Below, piece after piece: positions 16,556-24,657 of a stretch of 64,000 nt of DNA. This DNA is from Oscillospiraceae bacterium. GTDB taxonomy: Bacteria; Bacillota; Clostridia; Oscillospirales; Oscillospiraceae. The notes under the pieces were generated by a model that did no database searches, was not told where the DNA came from, and was given only the letters and a program-made list of their open reading frames with translations. The DNA is taken from positions 1-64,000 of the forward strand of contig SVLH01000004.1 in the NCBI GenBank assembly GCA_015068025.1, written 5' to 3'. The translations under genes and the position numbers were made by a program. Position 1 is the stretch's first letter, and each line of letters begins with the position of its first letter.

Positions 16556-17640
16556 CTGTCACACTCCTTTTCCAGAAGTTCTTTTGCCTCGGCATAATAG
16601 CGGGCAAAGGCCGAGGGCACGGCATGAGCCGCCAACCCCTCCGCGTCCACCCAGAGAAAATCGGCTGCGCCTTCGCCGGAAGCCTCCAGCGCATAGCCGG
16701 TCATGTGCCACTCCACATGGGTAAAGATATGCTTTGCCGTCAGCTTTCGCTGCCACGCCTTGGGTGTCAGCTCCCATGCCGTCAGCGGCTTCGGGGCAGC
16801 TTCCTCCGTCAGCATCCCCTCCACATTGGGAAACTCCCACAAGCCCGCCAGCAAGCCGGTCTCACCCCGCTTGCGCAGGGCGATCTTCCCGTCTCGGAGC
16901 AGAAGATATACCGTCTTTTCCTCAATTTTACGGTCTTTCTTCGCCTTTTTGACCGGCAGGTTCTCCGCAGTACCGCGGATACGCCCCAGACAGATCTTCC
17001 GCACCGGGCACACATCACACTTCGGCGCACCGTTGGGGACGCAGACCGTGGCGCCCAGTTCCATGGTCGCCTGGGAGAAAATACGGATGTCCGCCTCCTC
17101 CGTGGGCATGACGGCTTCCAGCTGTTCCCGGATGCGGCGCTTCACCTTGGGGGCGAGAATATCATCATGGCAATCGGTGATACGGGTGACCACCCGCAAA
17201 ACGTTTCCGTCCACCGCCGCTTCCCGTCGGCCGAAGGCCGCTGCGGCGATGGCCGCTGCCGTATACTCACCCACGCCCGGAAGCGCCAGCAGCCCCTCGT
17301 AGGTATCGGGGAACGCACCTGCTGCCGCCACGAGCTTTGCAGCCTTTTGCAGATTGCGGGCGCGGCTGTAGTAGCCAAGCCCCTCCCACAGCTTCATCAG
17401 CTGCTCCTCGGGCGCCTCCGCCAGCGTCTCCACAGTCGGGAACGCCTCCAGAAAACGGGCATAATAGCCCAGCACCGCAGCCACACGGGTCTGCTGCAGC
17501 ATGATCTCCGACACCCAAATGGGATAGGGATCCCGCGTTTCGCGCCACGGAAGCCCGCGGGCATTGACCCGATACCAGTCCAAAAGCGGCTTCGTCAGGT
17601 TTTTTAGCGGGTTTTCAGTTGTCATCTTCCTATCTTTCAT
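16552..17640 (-). CDS. mutY: A/G-specific adenine glycosylase MutY
   Basis: A 362-residue base-excision repair glycosylase that removes adenine mispaired with 8-oxoguanine. Residues visible: catalytic glutamate E45 (SEIMLQQT), helix-hairpin-helix LPGVGEY (120-126), catalytic aspartate D144 (AVDGN), and the [4Fe-4S] cysteines C200, C208, C211, C217. The first spacing is seven residues, one more than the six I recall from the Escherichia coli enzyme. A NUDIX-like MutY C-terminal domain follows (about 235-350), starting TVYLLLRDGKIALRKR. It heads a four-gene overlapping operon. The ATG at 17640 lacks a good ribosome site; 17625 is an alternative. Confidence 0.95.
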   Translation of the reverse strand: MKDRKMTTENPLKNLTKPLLDWYRVNARGLPWRETRDPYPIWVSEIMLQQTRVAAVLGYYARFLEAFPTVETLAEAPEEQLMKLWEGLGYYSRARNLQKAAKLVAAAGAFPDTYEGLLALPGVGEYTAAAIAAAAFGRREAAVDGNVLRVVTRITDCHDDILAPKVKRRIREQLEAVMPTEEADIRIFSQATMELGATVCVPNGAPKCDVCPVRKICLGRIRGTAENLPVKKAKKDRKIEEKTVYLLLRDGKIALRKRGETGLLAGLWEFPNVEGMLTEEAAPKPLTAWELTPKAWQRKLTAKHIFTHVEWHMTGYALEASGEGAADFLWVDAEGLAAHAVPSAFARYYAEAKELLEKECDR

Positions 17641-17706
17641 GGTATGATTTTACCACAGGCGGGACGCAGTTCCCACCCCCCTGCAAAAACTTTTTTGTCT
17701 ACCCTC

Positions 17707-17737
17707 TTGACCTTCCCCTTTCTGGAAGGTGTACAAT
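17707..17737 (+). promoter_or_regulatory. MerR-type promoter with CueR-like operator
   Basis: TTGACC (17707-17712) and TACAAT (17732-17737) are separated by 19 bp, the stretched spacer typical of MerR-activated promoters. Centred in it is a perfect inverted repeat ACCTTCC-N7-GGAAGGT (17710-17730). The arms and layout closely resemble the Escherichia coli copA promoter bound by CueR. The merR gene starts 23 bp downstream, so it is probably self-regulated. Confidence 0.8.
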
Positions 17738-17760
17738 CACTGTGAAAGGGGATATGCGTC

Positions 17761-18414
17761 ATGAAAATCAATGAAGTGGAAGCTCTGGTGGGCATCACCA
17801 AGAAAAACATCCGCTTTTATGAAGCCGAGGGGCTTCTGACTCCGCAGCGCAACAGCGAAAACGGCTATCGGGACTACGGCAGCCCCGAGGTGGAGATCCT
17901 GCGTCGGATCAAGCTGCTGCGCAAGCTGGGGTTTCCGCTGGAGGAAATCCGCCAGATGCAGTCGGGCTGCTGCACGGTGGGCGACGGTATGCGCCGCCAT
18001 TTGGTACTGCTGGATCGGGAATGCTCCAATCTGGAGTCCGCCCGGCGCTTCTGCGCCGAACTGACCGACTGCCGGGAAAAACTCGACACGCTGGACGCAT
18101 CGGCTCTTTTGAATCGTATGGAACAACTGGAACAGGAGGGGACCACCTTTATGGACAGGCAAAAACAGGATATCAAGCGTCGGCGCTATGTGGCACCGGT
18201 ATTGAGCGCCCTTGTGATGGCGCTTTTGATGGGCTTCATGATCTGGCTGATGGTATGGGCCTTTGAGGTTGATCCTCTGGGCGCACCTCCTCTGCCGATC
18301 CTGATACTGCTCATCGCCATCCCCGCCGTTGTGATTTTAGGCGTGGGCATTGCGCTGTATCAGCGCATTCGGGAGATCGGCCGCAACAAGGACGATGACT
18401 ACAAAAAATACTGA
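17761..18414 (+). CDS. membrane-tethered MerR family regulator
   Basis: A 217-residue MerR-family protein. The N-terminal winged HTH (1-70) has the family pattern KKNIRFYEAEGLLTP...GYRDYG. A dimerising coiled region with several cysteines (C70, C71, C88, C98, C104) follows. The C-terminus carries two transmembrane helices (about 144-168 and 178-200) and a short charged tail, so the DNA-binding part would be held at the inner membrane face. It lacks the C-terminal two-cysteine metal loop of CueR, although its promoter carries a CueR-like box. It heads a unit with the YbjQ, metallo-hydrolase and Cys-rich genes that follow. Confidence 0.85.
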   Translation: MKINEVEALVGITKKNIRFYEAEGLLTPQRNSENGYRDYGSPEVEILRRIKLLRKLGFPLEEIRQMQSGCCTVGDGMRRHLVLLDRECSNLESARRFCAELTDCREKLDTLDASALLNRMEQLEQEGTTFMDRQKQDIKRRRYVAPVLSALVMALLMGFMIWLMVWAFEVDPLGAPPLPILILLIAIPAVVILGVGIALYQRIREIGRNKDDDYKKY

Positions 18415-18429
18415 CAGGAGGATGTTAAA

Positions 18430-18741
18430 ATGAAACTTTTGACCATTGACCATATTCCGGGGCAGAATTACGAGGCGCTGGACACCGTCAGAGGCACCGT
18501 GGTATACAGCAAAAACTTCGGCCGCGACTTTATGGCCGCCATGAAGACGCTGGTGGGCGGCGAGATCGTCGGCTACACGGAAATGCTGGTGGAGGCCCGC
18601 CAGATCGCCACCAAGCGCATGGTGGATGCAGCGGAGGCGATGGGTGCCGACGCCATTGTGGGTTTGCGCTATGCCTCTGCCGCCGTGATGCAGGGCGCCG
18701 CCGAGATCGTCGCCTACGGCACCGCGGTAAAATTCGTATGA
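18430..18741 (+). CDS. YbjQ/UPF0145 family protein
   Basis: A 103-residue protein of the YbjQ (UPF0145, PF01906) family: VRGTVVYSKNFGRDF, the central Glu/Arg helix, and AMGADAIVGLRY are characteristic. Structures in this family form oligomeric rings; the biochemical role is unknown. AGGAGG sits 8 nt before the ATG. The stop overlaps the start of the next gene (ATGA), so the two are probably translated together, downstream of the MerR regulator. Confidence 0.88.
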   Translation: MKLLTIDHIPGQNYEALDTVRGTVVYSKNFGRDFMAAMKTLVGGEIVGYTEMLVEARQIATKRMVDAAEAMGADAIVGLRYASAAVMQGAAEIVAYGTAVKFV

Positions 18742-19451
18742 TCAAGGTCACATTTTTGGATCACAGCGGCTTTTTGGTGGAGCTGGACTCCGTCACGCTG
18801 CTGTTTGACTGGTGGAAGGGGGCGCTTCCGCCCTTGCCGGACAAGCCCCTGCTGATTCTGGTCAGCCACGCCCACCCCGACCACTTCCAGTCCGGCATCT
18901 TCCGGCTGGACGACGGTGCGCGCCCCATCCGCTATCTGCTGGGCAGTGACATCGTCCTCTCCGCGGAAAACCGCAGGCGCTGGGGCGTTTCTCCCCAGAC
19001 TGCCGGCAAGGTGTTCCGTCTGGGCGGGAACGAGACCATGCGCCCCCTCCCCGACGTGACGGTAGAGACGCTGCCCTCTACCGACGAGGGCGTTGCCTGG
19101 CTGGTCACGGCCGACGGGCAGACCATCTTCCACGCCGGCGACCTGAACTGGTGGCACTGGGAGGGCGAGCCCGATCCCTGGAACCCGGACATTGCCCGCC
19201 TGTTCTTCCAGTACACAGAACCTCTGCGGGATCGCACCATCGACCTTGCCATGCTGCCGCTGGATCCCCGCCAGCGGGAAGACGGCTTCCGCGGCGCATC
19301 CTATCTGCTGGAGATTGCGGACATCCGCCGCTGGATCCCCATGCATCTGTGGGGCGATTACGACTATATGGACGCCTTTTTGTTCCGCTATCCCTCTTTT
19401 GAGGCCAACGCCTGCCCCGTGCGGCGCACGGGTGAGCAGTTTGAATTTTGA
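18738..19451 (+). CDS. MBL-fold metallo-hydrolase
   Basis: A 237-residue metallo-beta-lactamase-fold hydrolase of the UlaG/YtnP-like type. The metal site H-x-H-x-D-H is at 44-49 (HAHPDH), with a later histidine in HAGDLNWWHW (the Zn-binding GD motif) and another in IPMHLWGDYD. The short size (237) and WHWEGEP motif match an uncharacterised clostridial group. The substrate is unknown. The start overlaps the YbjQ stop. Confidence 0.85.
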   Translation: MIKVTFLDHSGFLVELDSVTLLFDWWKGALPPLPDKPLLILVSHAHPDHFQSGIFRLDDGARPIRYLLGSDIVLSAENRRRWGVSPQTAGKVFRLGGNETMRPLPDVTVETLPSTDEGVAWLVTADGQTIFHAGDLNWWHWEGEPDPWNPDIARLFFQYTEPLRDRTIDLAMLPLDPRQREDGFRGASYLLEIADIRRWIPMHLWGDYDYMDAFLFRYPSFEANACPVRRTGEQFEF

Positions 19452-19466
19452 GTGGAGGTCTGCGCT

Positions 19467-19766
19467 ATGAAAATTGACGGCAACGAACTGGCCATCCTGC
19501 AGGATCAGCTCTACCGCGAAGGCCGTGAGGACGAAGGCTGGGCGGTCAAACAGGAGTTTTTGAAGCAGGTGCGGGAAAACGGCGATCACTGCCCCTGCAA
19601 AGAGGCCTGTCCCCACCACGGCAACTGCTTTGAGTGCGTGACTATCCACCGCGGGCACCGGGACCATCTGCCCATGTGTATGTGGGACATGGTGAACGAG
19701 CGGCTGCACAAGCTGTCCCTGATGACGGAATGCACCCTGCAATCTTACGAACAGGAACACAAATAA
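19467..19766 (+). CDS. small Cys/His-rich protein
   Basis: A 99-residue protein with a cluster of metal-ligand-type residues: HCPCKEACPHHGNCFEC, then HRGH and PMCMW. The spacing suggests one or two zinc (or Fe-S) sites. I do not recognise a characterised family. A GGAGG at 19454-19458 sets the start at the ATG 19467 rather than the upstream GTG. Last gene of the merR unit, followed by a strong terminator. Confidence 0.7.
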   Translation: MKIDGNELAILQDQLYREGREDEGWAVKQEFLKQVRENGDHCPCKEACPHHGNCFECVTIHRGHRDHLPMCMWDMVNERLHKLSLMTECTLQSYEQEHK

Positions 19767-19774
19767 CACAAGAG

Positions 19775-19806
19775 AAAGAGAGCGGACAAATGTCCGCTCT
19801 CTTTTT
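19775..19806. terminator. bidirectional terminator
   Basis: AAAGAGAGCGGACA / TGTCCGCTCTCTTT hairpin between two converging units; its last bases overlap the stop codon of the yfcC-like gene. Confidence 0.85.
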
Positions 19807-21193
19807 ATGCCAGCAGGGCGCCGACAGTCAAAAACACAACGGTCAGCAGCAGGAAATATAAGATCAATTTCCACACATATTTCAGCCACCGGTCGTAAGG
19901 CACATGCCCCAGCGCCAGCGCGCCCATCACCACCGCCGCCGTGGGGGTGATGATGTTGATGAGGCCGGAGGCAGACTGGAATGCTGTCACCACCAGATCG
20001 CCGCCCACGCCGGCAAACCGCCCCAGCGGTGCGATAACAGGAATGGACAGCGTGGCGAGCCCGGAGGAGGACGGGATCAGGAAGGTCAGCGGCAGGTAGA
20101 TCAGATACACCAGCAGCACAAAGGCCACCGGCCCTGCACCGGAGAGGGCCTGCTCGCCCCAATGGAGAATGGTGTCTGTGATGCCGCCTTCGTTCATCAG
20201 CACGGTGATACCCCGGCTGATACCGATGATGAGGCTGACACCCAGCATATCGGCACAGCCTGCCACGAAGGTCTCTGCGATCTCACTCTCCCGCATCCGG
20301 TCGATGAGTCCCACCACGATGCCGCCCACCAGAAACAGGGCGGACAGTTCCGGGAACCACCAGCCGAAGGCCGGCAGGGGCGAACCCAGCTCGTCAAAGG
20401 GGATGACGCCGTAGATCATCACCGCAAACACAGCAGCAAACACCACCATAATCAGTTTGCGCTTTCCGGTGAACTCGATTTTTTCCTCCATACTGACGTG
20501 GAGTTTGCCCGCGCCTACGCCCACCACGGAACGGGAGGGATTTTTCTTCACCTTTGCCGCATAGGACATCACAAACCAGATGGCTGCCGACTCAAACACC
20601 ACCCACTGCACAATGCGCAGCAGGATGCCCTCGCCCAAAGAGACCCCCGCAAATCCCGCGGCAATGCCGGTGGCGAAGGGATTCACCGTAGAGGCGATAA
20701 TGCCCGCACCGGCACCCAGCAAAATCACCGAAATGCCCACCACCGCGTCATAGCCGGCTGCGAGAAATACCGGCAGCAGCAGCGGATAGAAGGCCATGGT
20801 CTCCTCCCACATGCCGAAGGTGGTACCGCCAAGGCCGAAAAACAGCATCAGAATGGGGATCAGCCATTTCTCCCGGCCACCCAGCTTTCCGATGACCGCG
20901 CCCACGCCGGCGTCCACGGCTCCGGTTTTCATGACAATGCCCAGAAACCCGCCCACCATCAGGATAAATACGCAGACGTCCACCGCGTCGAAAAAGCCGT
21001 GAAAGGCGGCGGTCAGCACCGCTCCCACCCCCTGCGGGTTGGGTTCGGTCAGGTGATAACTGCCCGCCACCGGCACGCCGTCGGCATAGTCATAGCTGCC
21101 CGCAGGAATGAACCATGTGGCCACCGCCACCAGAATGATGAGCAGAAACAGGATGGTGTACGCCGTAGGCATACGAAAATTTTTCTTTTCCAT
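19805..21193 (-). CDS. YfcC family transporter, probable ArcD-like role
   Basis: A 462-residue polytopic membrane protein (about 12 helices) of the YfcC/DcuC-like family: ATWFIPAGSYDY near the N-terminus, FGLGGTTFGMWEETMAFYPLLLPV, and the PSSSGLATL...PVIAPL stretch are typical. As third gene after arcA and the ornithine carbamoyltransferase it probably moves arginine, ornithine or a related amino acid (inference from context; YfcC substrates are poorly defined). AGGAG lies 7 nt before the ATG. Confidence 0.85.
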   Translation of the reverse strand: MEKKNFRMPTAYTILFLLIILVAVATWFIPAGSYDYADGVPVAGSYHLTEPNPQGVGAVLTAAFHGFFDAVDVCVFILMVGGFLGIVMKTGAVDAGVGAVIGKLGGREKWLIPILMLFFGLGGTTFGMWEETMAFYPLLLPVFLAAGYDAVVGISVILLGAGAGIIASTVNPFATGIAAGFAGVSLGEGILLRIVQWVVFESAAIWFVMSYAAKVKKNPSRSVVGVGAGKLHVSMEEKIEFTGKRKLIMVVFAAVFAVMIYGVIPFDELGSPLPAFGWWFPELSALFLVGGIVVGLIDRMRESEIAETFVAGCADMLGVSLIIGISRGITVLMNEGGITDTILHWGEQALSGAGPVAFVLLVYLIYLPLTFLIPSSSGLATLSIPVIAPLGRFAGVGGDLVVTAFQSASGLINIITPTAAVVMGALALGHVPYDRWLKYVWKLILYFLLLTVVFLTVGALLA

Positions 21194-21281
21194 AAACGCT
21201 CTCCTTTTATGCGTTTTTCGTTACCGGGCAGACAGCCTTTGCCATCTGCCGCAGTTCAGAGCGCGTTAAAAGTTCTTTCGG

Positions 21282-21305
21282 TTCCCTTTCTTGAAAGAAA
21301 GGGAA
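21282..21305. repeat. 12-bp perfect inverted repeat after argF/arcB
   Basis: GTTCCCTTTCTT and AAGAAAGGGAAC, separated by about two bases, sit right after the ornithine carbamoyltransferase stop. There is no adjacent T run on the minus strand, so it may act as an mRNA-stabilising or attenuating hairpin, or be an interspersed repeat, rather than a full terminator. Confidence 0.6.
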
Positions 21306-21306
21306 C

Positions 21307-22305
21307 TTATTTGCCGATGGTTGCCACCATGACGGCCTTGATGGTGTGCATCCGGTTCTCCGCCTCGTCGAACACCACGCTGTGACGGCTGCGGAACACC
21401 TCGTCGGTGACTTCCCGGATGTCGATGCCCTTCTCCTGCCACTCCTTTGCCATCTTCGTTTCAAAGTCGTGGAAGGAGGGCAGGCAGTGCATATACAGCA
21501 CATCAGGGTTACCGGTGGCCTTCAGGGTCTCCTCCGTTACGCGGAAGGGGGAGAGCAGCTTTGTTCGTTCAGGGATCAGGGCTTCCTCGCCCATGGAGGC
21601 CCAGATGTCGCCGTAGATCACGTCGGCGTCCTTCAAGTCCTCCATGCGGTCGGTGATCTCAATGAGACCGCCGTTGGCACGAGCCTCCGCAAAGACGCGG
21701 TTAATGAGATCCTTGTCCATCTCCTTCGCCAGCTTCTCCGGACCCATCGCCACGAAGTGCATACCCATTTTCGCCGCGCCGATCATCCATGCGTAGCACA
21801 TATTATTTCGGACATCGCCGGGGAACACCACCTTGATCTTGTTCAGGGGCTTGTGGCAATGCTCCTCGATGGTCATCATGTCCGCAAGGATCTGGGTGGG
21901 ATGGTCGGCGTCGGTCAGGCCGTTCCAGACGGGCACGCCGGCATATTTTGCCAGATCCTCCACCACGCTCTGCTCATAGCCGCGGTACTCGATGCCGTCG
22001 AAGAAGCGACCCAGCACCTTGGCGGAGTCCTCCAGCGATTCCTTCTTACCCATCTGGGAACTGTTTGCGTCCAGATAGGTGACGTGGGCACCCTCCTGGG
22101 TAGCCGCCACCTCAAAGGAACAGCGGGTGCGGGTGGAAGTCTTTTCAAACAGCAGCACGATGTGCTTACCCTTCATACAGGGTTCGCAGATGCCTGCCCG
22201 GCGCTTGGCCTTCAGGTCGTGGGCCAGATCCAGCATATAGCGGATCTCCGCGGGTGTAAAATCTTCCAGAGTCAGAAAGCTCCGGCCTTTCAAATTGACT
22301 GCCAT
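21307..22305 (-). CDS. arcB: ornithine carbamoyltransferase
   Basis: A 332-residue transcarbamylase that interconverts ornithine plus carbamoyl phosphate and citrulline. Signatures: carbamoyl-phosphate site STRTRCSFE, the HPTQ region (DHPTQILADM), and the ornithine-loop equivalent HCLPSF. Next to arginine deiminase it most likely runs catabolically (ArcB), though sequence alone cannot separate ArcB from ArgF. An upstream ATG (22311) is possible, but AGGAGA is better spaced for 22305. Confidence 0.93.
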   Translation of the reverse strand: MAVNLKGRSFLTLEDFTPAEIRYMLDLAHDLKAKRRAGICEPCMKGKHIVLLFEKTSTRTRCSFEVAATQEGAHVTYLDANSSQMGKKESLEDSAKVLGRFFDGIEYRGYEQSVVEDLAKYAGVPVWNGLTDADHPTQILADMMTIEEHCHKPLNKIKVVFPGDVRNNMCYAWMIGAAKMGMHFVAMGPEKLAKEMDKDLINRVFAEARANGGLIEITDRMEDLKDADVIYGDIWASMGEEALIPERTKLLSPFRVTEETLKATGNPDVLYMHCLPSFHDFETKMAKEWQEKGIDIREVTDEVFRSRHSVVFDEAENRMHTIKAVMVATIGK

Positions 22306-22363
22306 GGTCATTCTCCTTTTATAAATTTGCGCCGTTTCGGCGCAGGAGCGGTTGAACCCCCCA

Positions 22364-22390
22364 TTTCTCTTTTTTCGCCAAAAAGAGAAA
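22364..22390. repeat. 11-bp inverted repeat between arcA and arcB
   Basis: TTTCTCTTTTT / AAAAAGAGAAA arms with a 5-nt loop. It could be a processing or attenuation hairpin between arcA and the carbamoyltransferase gene; a smaller stem GCGCCG...CGGCGC lies at about 22329-22343. Confidence 0.5.
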
Positions 22391-22535
22391 CGGGCCGTTC
22401 ACGGTCCAAAGAGAAAAGGCGTTGGCACACTCGGCGAAACTCTTTGCGCTCATGCAAGGGGGATAAATTTTCTTCTCTTTTCGCGCTCCCCGCTTCGCTT
22501 AGCGCTGGCATTTCGACGAATATATTTTTTGCAAA

Positions 22536-23759
22536 TCAGGGGTTTTCTCTCCAAAGAGGCATGCTCATACAGCGGGGGCCGCCGCGGCCGCGGGACAGTT
22601 CCGCGCTGGGGATGGTGTGGATGGTGATGCCCGCCTCCTCCAGAGAGCGGTTGGTCACATGGTTGCGGGAGTAGACCACCACCTCGCCGGGAGCAATGGC
22701 CAGGGTGTTGCTCCCGTCACTCCACTGCTCCCGGGCGGCGTCGATGCTGCTGCCCCGGCCGCAGGGGATCAGCGTTACCTTGTCCAGATGGAGATGCTCC
22801 TTCAGGATGTCTTCCAGACGGCCGTCCTCCTGCCGGATCCTGATCTTCCGGTTCTCGTCCAACTCCATCACGAACACCGTAATGCTGGAGAGGATGTTGG
22901 GATGCACGGTGAATTTGTCCCTGTCCACCATCGTGAACACGGTGTCCAGATGCATGAAGGATCGGGTCTTGGGGATATTGAACGCCAGAATTTTTTTGAA
23001 GGTTTTGCTGCGTGTCAGCACCGTTTCCGCCAGCGCGTCGATGGAGTCCTCCCGGGTGCGCTCGGAAATGCCCACCGCCAGAACCTCCGGAGACAGCACC
23101 AGAATGTCGCCGCCCTCCAGCGACGTGATCTGGCCGCGGTCATACCAGCGGGGCGCGTCCTTGTAGGCGGGATGATGCTCAAAAATCGTCTTGCCGAACA
23201 GGGTCTCCCGGTTGCGGGTGGCGGTGTGCATCTTGTGGATGGACACGCCCGTGCCGATGGTGGCAAAGGGATCGCGGGTAAAATAGAGATTCGGCATGGG
23301 ATCCACAGCAAACGGATAGTCCCCCTCCGCCACGGAGAGATAGTCACCAAGCCTGCCCCCAGTGGTGCGCAGGGCGTCCTTGCGGACACCCGCCATCATT
23401 GCCGCCACCATTTCCCTGTCCGGCATCTGGGAAAAGTAGTCCGTCAGCAGTCCGCGGGTACGGTCATCCCGCACGCCGGACTCATCCAGAAAGGCGCGGA
23501 CAAAGTCCTGCCGCACCTCCGGCTCTTTGATGGACTCCGCCACCAGATCGGTGAGGTACACCACCTCCACGCCCTGCGACCGCAGGCAGTCGGCAAAGGC
23601 GTCATGCTCCCGCTGCGCCTCCCGCAGATAGGGGATGTCGTCAAACAGCAGCCGTTCCAGATATTCCGGCATCAGGTTTTCCAGCTCGGCACCGGGACGG
23701 TGGAGCATGACCTTGCGAAGCCGCCCGATCTCGGAGGTATTATGGATGCCTGTTTCCAA
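22536..23759 (-). CDS. arcA: arginine deiminase
   Basis: A 407-residue enzyme that hydrolyses arginine to citrulline and ammonia, the first step of the energy-yielding ADI pathway. The nucleophilic cysteine is C397 in GGPRCMSMPL; other conserved parts are LMPEYLERLLFDDIPY, PNLYFTRDP, and the HLDTVFT segment. The start codon is TTG (23757-23759), with AGGAG 8 nt upstream; no ATG fits. The order arcA-arcB-transporter on one strand supports an operon. No carbamate kinase (arcC), which would yield ATP, is visible in the window. Confidence 0.95.
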   Translation of the reverse strand: METGIHNTSEIGRLRKVMLHRPGAELENLMPEYLERLLFDDIPYLREAQREHDAFADCLRSQGVEVVYLTDLVAESIKEPEVRQDFVRAFLDESGVRDDRTRGLLTDYFSQMPDREMVAAMMAGVRKDALRTTGGRLGDYLSVAEGDYPFAVDPMPNLYFTRDPFATIGTGVSIHKMHTATRNRETLFGKTIFEHHPAYKDAPRWYDRGQITSLEGGDILVLSPEVLAVGISERTREDSIDALAETVLTRSKTFKKILAFNIPKTRSFMHLDTVFTMVDRDKFTVHPNILSSITVFVMELDENRKIRIRQEDGRLEDILKEHLHLDKVTLIPCGRGSSIDAAREQWSDGSNTLAIAPGEVVVYSRNHVTNRSLEEAGITIHTIPSAELSRGRGGPRCMSMPLWRENP

Positions 23760-23841
23760 TCAGCTCACTCCTTTTTATTGGTTTGCTCCCAAGTAGGGTG
23801 TCTTGTTTTTCCCCTTTCATGCGTCCGCCGCCAAATTTGGC

Positions 23842-23871
23842 AAAAAAAGAACAGGCCGAAGCCTGTTCTTT
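23842..23871 (-). terminator. terminator of the 23898-24521 lipoprotein gene
   Basis: AAAGAACAGGC / GCCTGTTCTTT stem with a 4-nt loop; T run on the minus strand. Confidence 0.8.
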
Positions 23872-23897
23872 CCGGGTTTCAGCAGCTTGCGCTGTCG

Positions 23898-24521
23898 TTA
23901 TCCTTCAATTACCGTAAACGTGTCCGCAATGACGCGCAGCCGGGCGCCGAAGCCCTCCGCCGCCTCGGCGGGGTATTCCCACGCCACAATATAGGTGGTG
24001 CCGCCGCTACCCTCCGCCGTCATAAAGCACAGATAATCGCCGTCCGCTTCTCTGCCGACCAGCGGATCACCCGCCACGCCGCCCGTGACATCCTCAAAGA
24101 CATAGTCACTGCCTGCAAGAAAGATGTCCCGTGTCACCGCCGCAGATGCGTCCGGATAGACCGGGCGGGTGTAGACCGTCAGCTCCACCTCATCATTCCA
24201 GATGCTCTCCCAGCGTTCCTCCGTCATACCGTCATCTTCTTCCCGCTCAAAGTGCCAGCCCTCATCGGGGATATAGATGACATAGCCCGCGCCGGTGTAC
24301 CGTGTGGCAGGCAATACCTCCCGCTCACCCTCCACGAAAAATGTCAGGTCTTTTTTCGCAGCCTGTACCTGTGCAGTGCCCGATTCCGACGCAGCAGTCT
24401 GCTGCTGGGTCTGGGACGGCGCTGCTGCCGTGTCTTCGGAGGGCGGCACGACCTCGCCCCGCCCACACCCGGAAAGCAGCGCAAGCAGCACAACCAGCAG
24501 TAAAAACGTTCTCCTTTTCAT
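23898..24521 (-). CDS. lipoprotein of unknown function
   Basis: 207 residues with a lipoprotein signal peptide (lipobox LLSG-C19). A Gln/Thr/Ser-rich linker follows (20-55), then a globular part of about 150 residues with YTGAGYVIYIPDEGW and DTFTVI. The alternation of strands and final VIADTF look like a small extracellular fold of the kind seen in other clostridial lipoproteins; I do not recognise a named family. AGGAG lies 8 nt before the ATG. A GTG 9 nt upstream is less well placed. Single-gene unit with its own terminator. Confidence 0.7.
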   Translation of the reverse strand: MKRRTFLLLVVLLALLSGCGRGEVVPPSEDTAAAPSQTQQQTAASESGTAQVQAAKKDLTFFVEGEREVLPATRYTGAGYVIYIPDEGWHFEREEDDGMTEERWESIWNDEVELTVYTRPVYPDASAAVTRDIFLAGSDYVFEDVTGGVAGDPLVGREADGDYLCFMTAEGSGGTTYIVAWEYPAEAAEGFGARLRVIADTFTVIEG

Positions 24522-24611
24522 AGAACTCACTCCTTTGTTGTTCAGACGGGTTTCTCCCCTTAAACGTTCCCGAAATTTGAAAAATCATACCAAAAAGCAG
24601 CGCGTCAGGAG

Positions 24612-24646
24612 AAAAAACAACCCCGAAAGGATTCGGGGCTGTTTTG
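24612..24646 (-). terminator. terminator of the liv operon
   Basis: A hairpin with CCCCGAA / TTCGGGG core and AACA/TGTT outer pairs, followed by a T run on the minus strand, just after the livF stop. Confidence 0.8.
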
Positions 24647-24657
24647 TCCGTGTGTTT

